This document shows, piece after piece, positions 44,247-56,528 of a stretch of 64,000 nucleotides of DNA. The stretch covers positions 40,601,841 through 40,665,840 of the forward strand of contig JAJEKV010000002.1 in assembly GCA_021234155.1 (NCBI GenBank), given 5' to 3'. The notes below the pieces were generated by a model, which did no database searches, was not told the DNA's origin, and saw nothing but the letters and a program-made list of their open reading frames with translations. Position 1 is the stretch's first letter, and every line of letters starts with the position of its first letter. The translations under genes and the position numbers were made by a program. This DNA is from Isoetes taiwanensis (lineage: Eukaryota > Streptophyta > Lycopodiopsida > Isoetales > Isoetaceae).

Positions 44247-44800
44247 CTACTTGGGCGTGTGAGCCGCGGGACATCGTCGTCCGAGGGGGTCAAGTCGCAT
44301 GGGCTGCTCTACTCCTGTCCGTGCATTGAAATCTCCAAGAAGGACGACCCTACCCAATGGCGATCTTTGTATGTCATCATATAGATCGACATACGGGTCC
44401 ATCCTATCCGCATCGGGGTGGCTGCGATAGAAGGTGTCGCTCTGGCGTGAGGGAAATAACAAAGCGCCGAGAAAAAGAGGGTTGCCATCGGGTATTATGC
44501 ACACGAACCCGGAAGTACCGGTTGTGTCCGTCTGCGTCTTCCGAGGGTAACCCGAATGTGCCAAGGTTGTCCGGTAGTAGCAAGCCACTCCACCATGACC
44601 CCGTCTGTCTGTCATGTGTATTGAAGACCGAGAAATGTTGGTAACCCCAAGAAATCGTAGCCTTTGGTCCAAAGATGCTCCCATGTCTCCATGAGGAAGA
44701 TGAGATCCATACCGGCCGCCACGGAGTTCGATTTGTCCCCTTCGCCAAAGGGAAGCCTCGACAGTTCCATGAGACCACCCGGAGACACAATTCCTATTTG
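44247..44800 (-). pseudogene. LINE apurinic/apyrimidinic-type endonuclease
   Basis: The domain start LRVVSWNCRGFPLAKGTNR (44,785-44,730), a middle part NISRSSIHMTDRRGHGGVAC and the C-terminal motif GRVVLLGDFNARTG (44,345-44,300) lie in two overlapping frames. They match the exonuclease-endonuclease-phosphatase fold of L1-type LINEs that nicks target DNA. Confidence 0.8.
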
Positions 44801-45143
44801 TCGGCCAGGGATGGTATCTGCCGCAACAGTCGCTGGGGAGGACTCCGGAAGCGAGGGCCGAGTGAGAAGTAGATGGAGCCCGGCAAAGATGTGGTCGGAG
44901 AGGGTGTGGGCCGCGAGGGAGCGGGAGTAGGAGCAGGAGAAGGGGGGCCGTGGGTAGTAGAAGCAGGCGTGGCCGCTGCGGTACCGGGTTGGGCCCGGGT
45001 TCCGCAGCGATGAAGCAGTCGTTTAAAATGTGCATCCCGCCAACCAATCTGCGGCACCCCTCGCTGGCGCATGCCTCGACCTCGACAAGCTCCCGCTCAT
45101 CGTGCCTCCTGCTGCACGGGTGTGAGGTCCCGGCCCACATACA

Positions 45144-46500
45144 GTGGATGTCCCTTCAACATCCGCCCTCGGGCGCAATATGGCATCACGCACTGCATCC
45201 GCAACCGCGAATATGACAATGCGGCCACGGCCTCCCGGGCCGAAAGCCCCATGCCGGCCGCTTTCGAAATGTGAATCGCCCTCGGAATGTCATCCCGATC
45301 GAGAATGTGTGTTCCGGATGTTGTGGGCGAGACTCTCCCCGCCGCCTCGGGCATACCTCGAACTACCGATTGTGGCCTCCGCCTCAAGGCTCCTCGAGTT
45401 CTCGACTGCCAAGGGTCCAAGGTGGGCGGGCCGGGTCCTGTCTTTGGGGGTGGTGGTGGTGGCCGGGATGGCGTGGAGTGACCGGAGTGTGGCCGGGGGC
45501 AGCAAAGCGGGACGGGTGGCCGGGCGTGGGAGGCCGTGGGCGGGATAGCCCGGCAGCCGCTCGCCCCGTGAAGCCCGGGAGCACGCCTTCTTGCGAGCTC
45601 CGCCGGCCGCTTGGCCATCTCCTGCCCGCAAGACCGGGCCAGCGGTGACTATGAACCCCGGTAGGGAGACCCTCGCCACTGCGGGATGGTTGCCCGCGCA
45701 GCCCCCGGAGCTCCGTGCTCGAGTAGCGAGCGTGCTTTCGAGCCCAAAGACACGGGCGCCGAGGGTCGGGCTTGCGTTCGATCTTACTCACGAAGATCTG
45801 AAGGCGTAATGCGGTAAATGCGCAAGAAGCGACTGTGCTCCCGTGCCATGGTGGTGGCTGCCTCTACCTCGGCCCGAAGCCGGCGTGACCATCATCTCAC
45901 ATTCGCGCTCCCTCTCTGTGTCATGGTGTCCGAGTGATGAACCACGCATTCTAAGGCGGCCCGCATGTCGGCAACCTCACCGGCTTTCTTGCCGCTCGAA
46001 GTGTGCAAGGCCAAGGCCATCTTCCACATCTTTGGCGTCGGGGGTCTCCAAGCACGTGATACGGTTCTTCGACCCGATTTGCCTTTTGAGCACATGGGAT
46101 GCGAGGACTCCATCTCCAACGCCATGCCGGCCCGGCCCGAGACGCTTTGTTAGCCTCAATACGAACGCTGTTAGCCTCCATTCCCGCTTTGGCGTGGCTC
46201 CAATTCTCTGCTTGGCGGGAGTTCCTATGTGGTCCGAGCAATTAATCCCTTCCGGCCGGGCTGGCCTCTCGGGCCGAGGGGGCTTAGCCTTAGCCCGAGC
46301 CTCCTTCTTCATGGAGGGTGACTCTCCCCGTCCATGATGGCTGATCGGGACCGTTTGTCGCGGTGGGCCCTCGCCTTTGGTTTCCCGTGCCGCCCATCTT
46401 CTCGTGGCCATGACTCCCAAAGTTTGAGGGATCTCTCTGGCTGCGAAAGGGTGCCTAGAATTGAATTTGGGGGCTCAAGAACGGCGGCGAGCACCTTTTG
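45144..46500 (-). pseudogene. LINE ORF1-like region
   Basis: Arg/Lys/Ala/Pro-rich minus-strand frames starting near 46,494 (for example KKEARAKAKPPRPERPARP) lie between the tandem monomers and the endonuclease. No zinc knuckle can be read with confidence. Position argues for the nucleic-acid-binding ORF1. The frame is broken repeatedly. Confidence 0.45.
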
Positions 46501-46722
46501 GGCTAGTCAATCGAAACCCTTTTCGAATACTTACTAAAACATACGCCAATCCCTATATTGGTGTCGGACTTTCATCAACAACACCATCAGGAACTAGGGT
46601 ATGAATTAGTAAAACATTCTCGTAACCTTCAATAAGAGTACAACACACACCTTTCAACACCGCGTGGCCAAGACCAACAACGGCATCGGTGAGGGCTATA
46701 CTTCTCAAAGAAGGAAGAAGAA

Positions 46723-47250
46723 GGGCTGCCACATAAAACCCTAGTACACAGCCCGGAAAACAGCAGATTTGAGCACTGAAACAAAGACAAGCATGCAGGT
46801 ACCATACACCGTTGTAAAGCTCTCTGAACCAGCTTTCCAACAAGCCCAAGCACATGAAAATCGACAATCGGATGTGAGAGATACAAACCACAAAGTGTCT
46901 ATGGGCTGCCACGTAAAACCCTAGCACACAGCCCGGAAAACAGCAGATTTGAGCACTGAAACAAAGACAAGCATGCAAGTACCATACACCGTTGGAAAGC
47001 TCTCTGAACCAGCTTTCCAACAAGCCCAAGCACATGAAAATCTGACACCGGATGTGAGAGATACAAATCAATCAAAGTGTCTATGGGCTGCCACAGAAAC
47101 CCTAGCACACAGCCCGGAAAACAGCAGATTTGAGCACTGAAACAAAGACAAGCATGCAAATACCATACACCGTTGTAAAGCTCTCTGAACCAGCTTTCCA
47201 ACAAGCCCAAGCACATGAAAATCTGACACCGGATGTGAGAGATATGACCG
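46723..47250 (-). repeat. Three ~180-bp tandem monomers in the LINE 5' region
   Basis: Units begin GGGCTGCCAC at 46,723, 46,903 and 47,085 (the last incomplete). Each contains AACAGCAGATTTGAGCACTG and AAGCTCTCTGAACCAGCTTT. They lie upstream of ORF1 on the coding strand, like promoter monomers of some mammalian L1 elements. Confidence 0.85.
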
Positions 47251-47476
47251 ATCAAAATTCTGCCGCCTTCAGGAGGGAAGTGGGCGCCTTCAGGCACATG
47301 GTCAAAGAGAATCATTCTTATTTATCATACTTTTTCTTCATCAACCTAACAATGTTATTATGAGTTGGATAAGAACCAACATTGTTGTATAATGCTTTTG
47401 ACTTCTTGGTTTGAATGACACCAAGATGGGCGTTACACAAATCTACCCATGTAAGTAACTTAGAAAAGAGAAATGT

Positions 47477-47500
47477 TCGCGGCGGCCAAGGCCGCCGCGA
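47477..47500. repeat. GC-rich perfect palindrome
   Basis: TCGCGGCGGCC-AA-GGCCGCCGCGA, 11-bp arms, in an AT-rich context 12 bp from the point where the PLE2 repeat resumes (47,512). Probably a subterminal hairpin of the inserted element. Confidence 0.75.
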
Positions 47501-47511
47501 TAAATTTCTTG

Positions 47512-47862
47512 TATAAGCTAAAGCTTTAACATCTCCTGCTTTTTTTTATGAATATGCTCCCATCCTTTAATGCCAATCCATATGCAAACGTGCAACCACA
47601 TGCAAATAATAACCCCATGGAAGAACTTTTTGTTCAAGCATGTGACAAGTGCCTTGCATGCACCCAAAAGTTGCATGCATTTGCAATGCAATGTTTTCCA
47701 ACGTAAAGCCATGTTTTAAAACCCTTATTTGCAAGACAAACCCAAACCTTCAGGCAAGGAGACCTTGTACATGCCAACCTGCAACATTTGCCCTTACAAT
47801 GTGTACAACTAAACAATAGGCATAAGATCTTGATTCAAAGATAAATCTTATTTTATCATAAT
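47512..47862 (-). repeat. PLE2 terminal repeat, left copy, second part (D1b)
   Basis: Nearly identical to 50,298-50,647 (starts TATAAGCTAAAGCTTTAACA) and ends at A7. This shows that the ~9.7 kb preceding it was inserted into the repeat. Confidence 0.9.
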
Positions 47863-48019
47863 AAAAAAACCCTTCCTCCGACCGTTGCTCGGGGGGCTTT
47901 TGCAAGCTTAGCGAATTAACTTGCAATCATTCAGCAAGGAGTGCAGGACCTTGCTGATGCTAGGCCCTGCCCTCACAATGTTGTTTATGGTACTGCACTT
48001 TATTTACATTACTTCATAC

Positions 48020-48270
48020 TTACCATACCAAAATCTTTTTCTTGAAGGTATGTGTCATGTCTTTTACATTGTATAGTGTTCCAGGAAACTGTTCCTCTTG
48101 TAGGTATTTTAGGACCGTTGTGCAGACTTCCTTTTTTCCAAACCCATTATTGGTAAATGCTTCCATCAGTTTTAGAATCTTCAGCAGCAGCCTCATGATT
48201 AGAATGTGAGTACACATATGGTAGGAGTTGTGATACTATCACTTTGAGAACGTGCCAATAAGGCCTGCAA
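48020..48270 (-). pseudogene. PLE2 reverse transcriptase C-terminal relic
   Basis: Minus-strand LMEAFTNNGFGKKEVCTTVL then LKYLQEEQFPGTLYNVKDM aligns with the C-terminus of the PLE1 RT (LMQNFINNGFDRNGIKRNVT and QYIQNNEFPGLKYDTVVLL). The stop lies about 155 bp before the left repeat, as in PLE1. The rest of the RT is missing. Confidence 0.7.
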
Positions 48271-48656
48271 CTATCTGCCTTCCCCATGTAAATAATTTTT
48301 TAGCAACACAAAAATCTTTATGTAAAAGAACTTACAATATTGTTTTCAACGTGTGGACCATGTCCAAAAGGTTGTACAGTAGTCCAGGCTTTTAAAATCA
48401 TGTCCAATTGTATATCATGAAATCGCGAATGCATATTTAGACAAATGTCATAGTCTACTGCAATAATAGCATAGAATCATTGTGATACTTCCACACAGTC
48501 CATCTCAATTGATGTATTATCCTTCCAGGAGGATATTCTATTCTGTGTCCTATATGTTGACCAACAAAGGGATTAGTATTTAAGCATCACCTGTTAAATT
48601 ATTCATCTTAGTCCTGGTTTCTAGTATAACTAGAAAACTGAATTTAAGAAAAAAAA

Positions 48657-50647
48657 CCTTTTAAAATCTGATAACAGACTTTCATCCTTAGTACTCCTTG
48701 CAGGAATACCAAGTCTGCAATTTGCAGCCCTAGGACAACTTACAGGCATAGTTACCTAGGCCAAGACTAGATGCAGGAACATTAACTTCATCATTGTATT
48801 TCATACGAAAAAATTCACTTACATTCTTTTACAGTGTCAAAGTGGACACAAAATTCAAATAAAACATCTTGAAATTATTTCCTGTTTATAATATTCAGCA
48901 TACATGACATTTTCAGATTGCCATAATGGCTTAAATTAATCTAGACATTTGTATCCCACTGGAAATCAATATTAAATGATTTTCCTTATTCAAAAACCAT
49001 ATGTTCTGCTATAACTTTACTCAGTATTCCATTTGGAAAATGCTTACATTGAAGTTCCGTATTTCGAACCATAAGCTTAAAAGTAATTCACCAAAGCATG
49101 GAGCAAGAAACCTGGTTACCTGCAGTGAAACCAGAGGACAGTTAGCCTAAGAAGGGTAAGAGCCTAAGTCACTAACAGGTAAGCTATAGGTTGTCTTGAG
49201 TTATCCCCTTCACCATGCATGGGGAATCATGAAAATGCTAAATTTATGCAAGAACCATAATAGATGGTACTTTGAAGTCTCCATCCAGCCCGCATATACT
49301 GCATGTTAGTGTTTTTCACATGCTTCTCATGCAGTTTAACTTAATGCAGACATGCCTTTGTTCATATATGCTTATGCAGATCATAAAATGTTTATGCTGC
49401 TCAACTTTCAGAGGATCTGCAAATACAGACTTTGCTGCCATTATTCGCTCTACTTCTAGATTCAGCAATTGCAGTAGTAATAATTTTAGAGTAAAACACC
49501 TAGAGGTAAACAAGTGCTTACTTCGTACGACATCTTATGATATCAAGTAATATTTATCTACAGTTCTAAGACTAAGACAACGCCTAGAAATAGCTTAAAA
49601 ATGATGAAGCCCTTCAGACATTAGATCCATTTAAAGCTACAGGACAACTTTCCTTTAATAATGGATTCAGAGCTACAGCTGAGCACTGCAAACTTCATAT
49701 GACATCAAGACAAATATCTATTTCAGTTCCTGTTTCTTTGAATCTTTTATCTGCTTTTACATCTAAGGAAAAACCTTGCAATACCTCAACCAAAATGGAA
49801 GTCCTTCAGATATAAGATAAGGGCCACTTTCAATCTACTTAATAATCCACTTCAGAGCCATTGCTAAGGCCATCTTTAAGGAATAGTGCATTCAGCATAT
49901 TACATCTGGTTCTTATTCATTTTAATTTTTTTGTACAGCTCTTTATCTTCCATAATATGTTGAATAAAAGCTCATTAATAACTCAATTAGCAGAAATCTA
50001 CCATAGCTATCATATCTGAAACATGAATAAAAAAGTTTCAACTCATATCACAGTATAAAACCTGAATATCTTGCGCTCCAAGGAGAATTTCATATGTTGC
50101 TTAGCCATAGCTCCAAAAACTTCGCAAATCCATTTATCAATGTATTTTAGCTCCACGGCTGGATAGACGAAACCCTATCCCATGTAAATCGAAAACCCTA
50201 GATCCATCTTTTGAAACCCTAGAATCCATCATAGCTGTTCAAATTCTTTCAACCATTAGACTCAATAGTACCCAAAAATGAAAAATTCACATATTATATA
50301 AGCTAAAGCTTTAACATCTCCTGCTTTTTTTTATGAATATGCTCCCATCCTTTAATGCCAATCCATATGCAAACGTGCAACCACATGCAAATAATAACCC
50401 CATGCAAGAACTTTTTGTTCAAGCATGTGACAAGTGCCTTGCATGCACCCAAAAGTTGCATGCATTTGCAATGCAATGTTTTCCAACGTAAAGCCATGTT
50501 TTAAAACCCTTATTTGCAAGACAAACCCAAACCTTCAGGCAAGGAGACCTTGTACATGCCAACCTGCAACATTTGCCCTTACAATGTGTACAACTAAACA
50601 ATAGGCATAAGATCTTGATTCAAAGATAAATCTTATTTTATCATAAT
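48657..50647 (-). repeat. PLE2 terminal repeat, right copy (D2)
   Basis: Uninterrupted copy of the repeat whose left counterpart is split. It is bounded by A8 (48,649-48,656) and A25 (50,648-50,672) and lacks the ~410-bp segment found at 37,258-37,669. Confidence 0.9.
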
Positions 50648-50672
50648 AAAAAAAAAAAAAAAAAAAAAAAAA

Positions 50673-53335
50673 CCACTTCAGAAATCCTTAATTGGAAACT
50701 GTGCTTGCTGCACCTTAAGAACAGAGCTTTGAGAGCAGATCAACAAGATGAAATGATCAGCTGGCATAATCAGCTAATTGGACGAACAAAATGAAAACAA
50801 AAGCCTCCAGATGGACAAATCAACGTCTTGGTTGGGCAAACTAAGGGAATATAAAGAGTTGAGAGTAGTATACAAGAAGTTTTCAGAGACGGAGAATCAC
50901 GAGAGCAGCAAGACAACAACATAATAGCAAGGCTGAAGAAATGACATTGAGTAAACCCTGGCAAAACAGCGCCACTATTAATTTTGAGTTTTTGGCCGAC
51001 ATCTTGCAGCAGCAGTCCATGACTGCCGGATGCTACAAACTGTCGTGCTCAAGATCCTGAAACAAGAAAGAGACAAAATATGCACAAATAATATGGGAAA
51101 TGTGCGCCAAATGAGGCTCTCCAAATATGAGATCAAACATGAATGCATATGAAGAGGCTCTGGTCTAATATAGTGTAGACCGCAAATCTGAGCCCTACAT
51201 CTAACTAAATCTAAGTCGTACACTTATGCTAACCTAAACATGCCAAGTATAGTCTGCCACCACTGACATCTAACATGTGCATAATGTTAACCACTAGGTG
51301 ATTAACACTTCCCTTTGTCAAATGATGGTTCTTTTGCTTATGTTTTGTGTTTGGATAGTTCTATTTGACTTATTTTTGATATACTCGTTGATGCGGTCGC
51401 GGGATCTTCATCTTTGATTATTTACTTGTTTTCTATGTTCCTCGACATGGCATTGTAGCCTTCGGGGCAATGTTTTATATCCTCCCCCTTTTTTTTCCCC
51501 TCGTCGTGGCGTTGTAGCCTCCAAGGTAGCACTAATTGAATGTTTTTCCCGCAATGGTGTTTTTCGCGGGCGGTTCTCAATTGATCGGCTGTTGGTTTCT
51601 TTCTCGACATGGCCCTGGAGCCTCTAAGCTTTATTACTCTTTATATTATTGCGCTTGGTACATACCCTTGCTTGAAATTCCTAAATTTCTAACGAGTCAT
51701 TTTCCTTTTCAGTCTTTTCACTGCAGGTTACTTTTTGAAGATCTCTCAGTTGTCAGAGGGCGTGGGGTCGAACTCCTCTTTTGGGATGTCGTGTTTGTTT
51801 TAAAACATTTCTCAGCTGATATATGCTAGGGTTCAAGCTTCGAGCTTTGCATGCTTCAATATTTATGTGGCACGACATGCTCGAGTTGTCTCCATTCTAG
51901 TTCGGGTGTTGAAGGCACTTCTTGAGAGTGTTAGTGACCGTTTCTCATTAGGGTTTTCTTCAAAAACCCTCATGGGCAGGGCTTTTTATCCCGATGGAGA
52001 AGTTGTTGCCAATCTCTCGCCCTTGCCTTGCTTAGGCGACGGATGGATCATATTTATCTTATTTTCTTTAGTTCCATCATGCTCTCGATGATTCTTTATT
52101 TTCGGAGCATGTTTATCAATATTTTCAAACTTTTCTACCCCTAGTAGGAGAGTCAATTTGTACTCAATGATTTTAGCTCAATGAGAACACCACTTCACTT
52201 CGACAACTTTTTTGTATCTCATGACCCATCCTAGGAATGGATGAATAACTTGATCTTGCAAGGAACTTACAAAACTTAGCCGAAAAAATGTGTATGGCAG
52301 AAGGAAATTACAAGTTATCATGGCCTATATGGTTTGAACCCTTGGAGATCAAGGGAAGTTGCCCAAAGATGTGAAGTTTATGGGAGCTTTTGAAATTGAC
52401 ACTGACATGGATCTAGTAACAAAATCACCTTTGCTACAAGATAGACTTAATGCAAATATGGAATATTAGATTCAAGATATAAGTTTATGACCTCTATACT
52501 GAGAATATTGAGCTAGCCATGATGGGATTATTGCCATGAGACTCAAGGGATGACAAAATTATCGAGTTTTTGGGAATTCCAAGACATGGCTTGGCTATCG
52601 AAAACAATTAAATAAACGCTAAGGAAGAGAATTAAGGGATCAATAAATGGAATTTTTTTAACATAGCTAATTAAGAGGGATAAGTAATATGAAATGTGTG
52701 ATGCTTCTACATGGAGAAGAGAGTTTTAAGAAGCTTATGGGAGCTTCTAAACATAATTCTGTCATAGGACTCTTGTGAGTCTAGTAAGATGCATGAACTG
52801 GGCTCTTCTGGATGGAGTAACGAGTTAATAAATCTAGTAGACCTAACTGACAAACCATGCGCTTCTTGTGAAATATTCCTTATGAGGGGAAAAGAAATTG
52901 TTGGAATTAATAAATGCTAAACTTCTATGTGCTCTGTATAATATATCTAGACATGCTAATTGCTTGGATACCATGATTATGTAGCCTTGGTTGTATTACG
53001 TTACCATCTTATTAATTAGGCATCATGACGTGATAGCACACGAATGTGAATTGTTCTCTAGGATATCATTGCAAGTGTTGGCATTGTTCTATGATGTCCT
53101 TGGCATATACGCATGGGAAGTGCATGTGAGATGTGACTCTAGATTATTGGACCATGATGATAAATATGGTTTCAATTCTGACTTGTGGGACATGTGTGTG
53201 CTAAGTTCTTGGTTGATGTATGAGTGCATATTCTCTAGGGCCAGAGTCCATTTGCGGTGGCTTGGATTGCTGCAAGACCTAATCAACCCGAATGGCTTTT
53301 ATAGAACCAGAGTTGCATTGTATACTTATGGATAG
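50673..53335. other. Anonymous DNA
   Basis: No convincing gene. Around 51,420-51,640 there are three diverged copies of a TCGACATGGC...GTAGCCT-type motif. Short plus-strand frames (51,536-51,829; 51,867-52,091; 52,991-53,335) lack recognisable domains. Confidence 0.5.
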
Positions 53336-53998
53336 CTTTTGGTTATTTCATGGTTTCTTTTGGTCTTGTGGTTATATTTTGGTTATTTCAAGGCTACATC
53401 ATGTGCATTCACAACGTGTTTGGATGACTTGATGATGTTCGAATATTTCTCATAATGTGGATTCTTATTATCATTGTTCATGTTATGCGCTAATATTGCA
53501 TTACTGGGTTCTAGCATTGAGGGATTCTTTGTTGAGGTATCTAAGTCTAAGAATGATTCCCATGATTGCGATGTCATACATTTTTTTGTTGATTATGCCA
53601 GCATTTTCTAAATGCCTCAAAACCCCACTTAGTCCTTATGATTAAACCCACATGTTCATGGTGTAAGCAAATAGACATGAGGTTTGAAGGATCATCGTGC
53701 AGTTGAGATCCTGAAGGACGTTAAATGCCTAAGATCTTTGTGAGCCGGTAGCAAGACCTTGTGGTTACTTAATAAACTTGGTACTGTGGATTCTTAGAAC
53801 ATGAAGCATTCTCATTGTATATAGCATGATATTATACTCTCCAAGAATTACGCTCGTACGTGTTCATTGGACATGGATTAAAGATTCAATTCTTTACCTT
53901 GAGTTTCGTCTTAAAAATGGTTTTGCATTGCATCTTTTAATTCATGTATACCGACTTAGTAGTGTTCATGCATGTCTTCATGAGATCTCGGATTACTT

Positions 53999-54118
53999 CA
54001 CTACTACAAAATAGCTATAAATGGCAGGGCAAGGGTAGCTTATATGTCATTTGTGTACATATGTGCCATTTATGCTCTGCCCTTTTTGTGCCATTTATAC
54101 CCTACTTTTGTAATAGTG
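53999..54118. mobile_element. 120-bp CACTA-type MITE, copy 1
   Basis: Ends CACTACTACAAAATAG and CTACTTTTGTAATAGTG are imperfect inverted repeats, flanked by the 3-bp duplication CTT. The interior is largely self-complementary (AAATGGCAGGGCAAGGGTA / TACCCT...GGGCAGAGC). No coding capacity. Confidence 0.75.
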
Positions 54119-54249
54119 CTTGAAGGGTTAACCTGACAGGCCCATTTCACTTTAAAGGTGCCAGCTGAGGGAAACAAGGAGGAATTGGTGGCAATTCTAG
54201 ATGTTTAAAAATCTTCTTAAACATAGCTTCAACATCAATTACCTTCAGA

Positions 54250-54912
54250 TGATGTGTTTTATCAATCTGACTATCAAAATTTAGTTCAAGCTTCTGGCAT
54301 TTTGGTAGTCGAGGTGGATCATGCTGCTCATGTCAGGTGTGCAAAAAATTTGTCATCATATTTAGCTCTTGGCTACTTTACTGGGGCTACTCGAATTTTG
54401 CATGACTTCGTGGTTGATTCACACGTTCCTTTATGCCATCTTCAGCTTCACGCTTTTCAATCAATGAAGTTATTATCTCATAACTTTGTTCTGCATATGT
54501 TTGAGAATGCGACGCAGTGGATACATTAGTGTCTAGGGAAATCAGCCCACTTGGCGGCAACAATCTTCTTTAACAGTATTTTTCTCCCAGCTTCACACCT
54601 GCGATGGTTAATGCTCTAAAGATGCCATGTTGGTTCTCTTTACCGAACATTCCTCTATAATTAATGGCACATTCGTTTTTGGTATCAATTGCTAACGGAC
54701 TCGGCGTGTATATTTCTCACTCCATTATAAATAGTCCGAGAATTTGTGTGTCTATGCCAGTAAATACTTCATTGCCAAATTGTATTATGGTGAAAAGTAC
54801 CCATTGGTACAAGAAACTAGACCTCAAATTGTTGAATGACCTGAAATTGGCTCGCTTAGTTCCAGATAAAGAGGCATTTGCTTCTTTTCGACGTGGTCTA
54901 TTAGGTCAGTAG
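54250..54912 (+). pseudogene. Retroelement ORF1-like remnant, copy 1
   Basis: Plus-strand frames give FYQSDYQNLVQASGILVVEV and, in a second frame, VSIANGLGVYISHSIINSPR then ICVSMPVNTSLPNCIMVKS. The second part resembles the single-domain ORF1 (DUF4283-type) of plant LINEs, where an R(I/V)CV.(M/I) strand is followed by a LP.....V segment. Assignment is tentative. Stops and frame changes separate the parts. Confidence 0.35.
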
Positions 54913-55492
54913 CAGATGCGACATCCTTCTGCCCCTCTTTAATCTCCATTTTAGTCTATAGTTGGTGCTTTTTAGGCCTTACCTTCCCCTAACATTTCAT
55001 CTACTTCCAATGCTACCGCTATTCCTCCTTCCCTGAGTTCCTCTCTAGTACAAACATTTGCACTCGTCATTTTTCCTGATTCTCATGTTGATGATACTAT
55101 TGATGTAACTCCTCATTTAGTTTGGATGCATGAGGTTATTATGTCTGATAGCCTCAATATTCAGTGTACTAAAGAGCCTTGCCAGAGGGTTAATTTGAAG
55201 AAGGCTGTAAGAAAAAAAAATCACAAATTCATGCGAGCCTGGTTCCTCTAGTGTAAACTTATTAGGAAGCGATGTTTCTCTTACCTCTCTTCCTCACCGG
55301 ATTGTATGGCATGACAACTTGATGTCAAGTGATGAGCAGCTACATAGTGTAAAGTATGTTGATCATGATGAGGTGGCCAAACACCTAAAAGCAGTGCAAG
55401 AAAGATGATTTTTTTACTGTGTATGGGTGGTTTTGCCTAGAGGGTTAAGATGCCTTCTCTAGGTTTTTAGTCCCATATTATAGTCTCTATAT

Positions 55493-56528
55493 CTTCTTCG
55501 CTTTTTTTTCTGAAAGTAAGAGTATATTTTATCATTAATTATAAAAAGCCAAGCACATTAGCAACATGCTTGATAAAGCAAATGTAGAGCACCAGGAAAT
55601 GGATCTCAATATAGTGTGAGAACACTATATGAAATATCCTGTCCAAAAATATAATATAGTATCTTTTAAGAGAACAACAGTCAAAAGATGATTATAAGGA
55701 ATCAGGAGAATGACAATTGAGAATCATTCTTCGATCTTTGCAGCACAGCACCGCATTAAAATAACATCGACTCAACATCATAACAAGTCTCTAAAACTTA
55801 GGATCCATAGCCGAAAAATCCTCGAATCCTGTTTACAAAATGGTCTAACAGAAAATAGTGAAACAAGATAAATTATTGAAATTGAGCACATCGAGGCAGC
55901 AAAATTTTCGGCTAGAAGGAATACAGAGGTCACATAAAACCACAGTTTAATGAGATCAAAAGGCAAAGGAGACATGAAGGGTTCATCAAAGAAGATGGAG
56001 TTAAAATATCTATTGAAGGATTCCACAGTCCCAAATATATAGGAATTTGCAGGCCATCCATTGTTGTAGAAAAGCCTGAATGTATCTTCATACCCTAGCA
56101 GAATAATCAAAGAGCCGTATATGCTTATGATTATAGTACACTGTCCTAGTACATTGTCCTGTACCTAGTTAACTGCCTTGCTGTCATAGAAAAATGAGTA
56201 TGAAAAAGGAACCAGCAATGGACCTGAATAACCTCTCTGCAAAATATGGCAGCCCACAAATTTTCATTATCCCTCTCATAAGCTAACAGACCCGTCCTCA
56301 TCATATTAGATTGTAGAGGGGAAGTCAAGGTATTTTCAAATAGACCACCCCTATTGTTGAATATAGAGAGCTCATAGAAATTTGAATAATTATCCAACTT
56401 TCTATTCCCTTCTCCTCGCAGAAAATCAAGATAACCTAGGATCATCCAAATAAAATATATTAGAATCGACAATATTAAGATTTGATACAAACAAATCAAA
56501 GCATCCCTATTCTATTCCTTGACATTAC
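55493..56528 (-). mobile_element. 1.04-kb retroposon-like insertion
   Basis: Flanked by the direct repeat CTATAT (55,487-55,492 and 56,529-56,534) and absent from repeat copy 2. The left end has T8, so a minus-strand copy ends in A8 after TTACTTTCAG. Minus-strand frames (56,110-55,778; 56,499-56,146) have no recognised domain. Confidence 0.55.

Larger units (their letters stand above)
40557..47290 (-). mobile_element. GC-rich LINE with (TTCC)n tail and tandem 5' monomers
   Basis: Minus-strand order: ~180-bp tandem monomers (47,250-46,723), ORF1-like region (46,500-45,144), apurinic-type endonuclease (~44,800-44,247), RT (42,550-41,336), 3' region, and a GGAA/TTCC tail (40,557-40,577). It is interrupted by a 754-bp TIR element and many frameshifts, several of them at former CAG/CTG sites. 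The 3' end is shared with the fragment at 2350-3016. Confidence 0.8.
35797..50647 (-). mobile_element. PLE2: decayed second Penelope-like element
   Basis: It has the same architecture as PLE1. A direct repeat (35,797-37,825 plus 47,512-47,862; and 48,657-50,647) flanks a short internal segment (47,870-48,648) with an RT C-terminal relic. The left repeat is split by a ~9.7 kb insertion. Each repeat starts CCTTTTAAAATCTGATAACA after an A tract and ends at an A tract (A7 and A25). Most of the coding region is deleted. Confidence 0.6.

Noticed and set aside
44950-46340. Many long plus-strand frames rich in Arg, Pro and Gly
   Set aside because: GC-rich LINE sequence lacks stop codons by composition; these are antisense shadows of the ORF1/endonuclease region.
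46560-47315. Repeated minus-strand peptide (LLESWFRELYNGVWYLHACL) suggesting a repeat protein
   Set aside because: It is a translation of the ~180-bp tandem monomers at the LINE 5' end, with frame changes between units and no independent evidence of coding.
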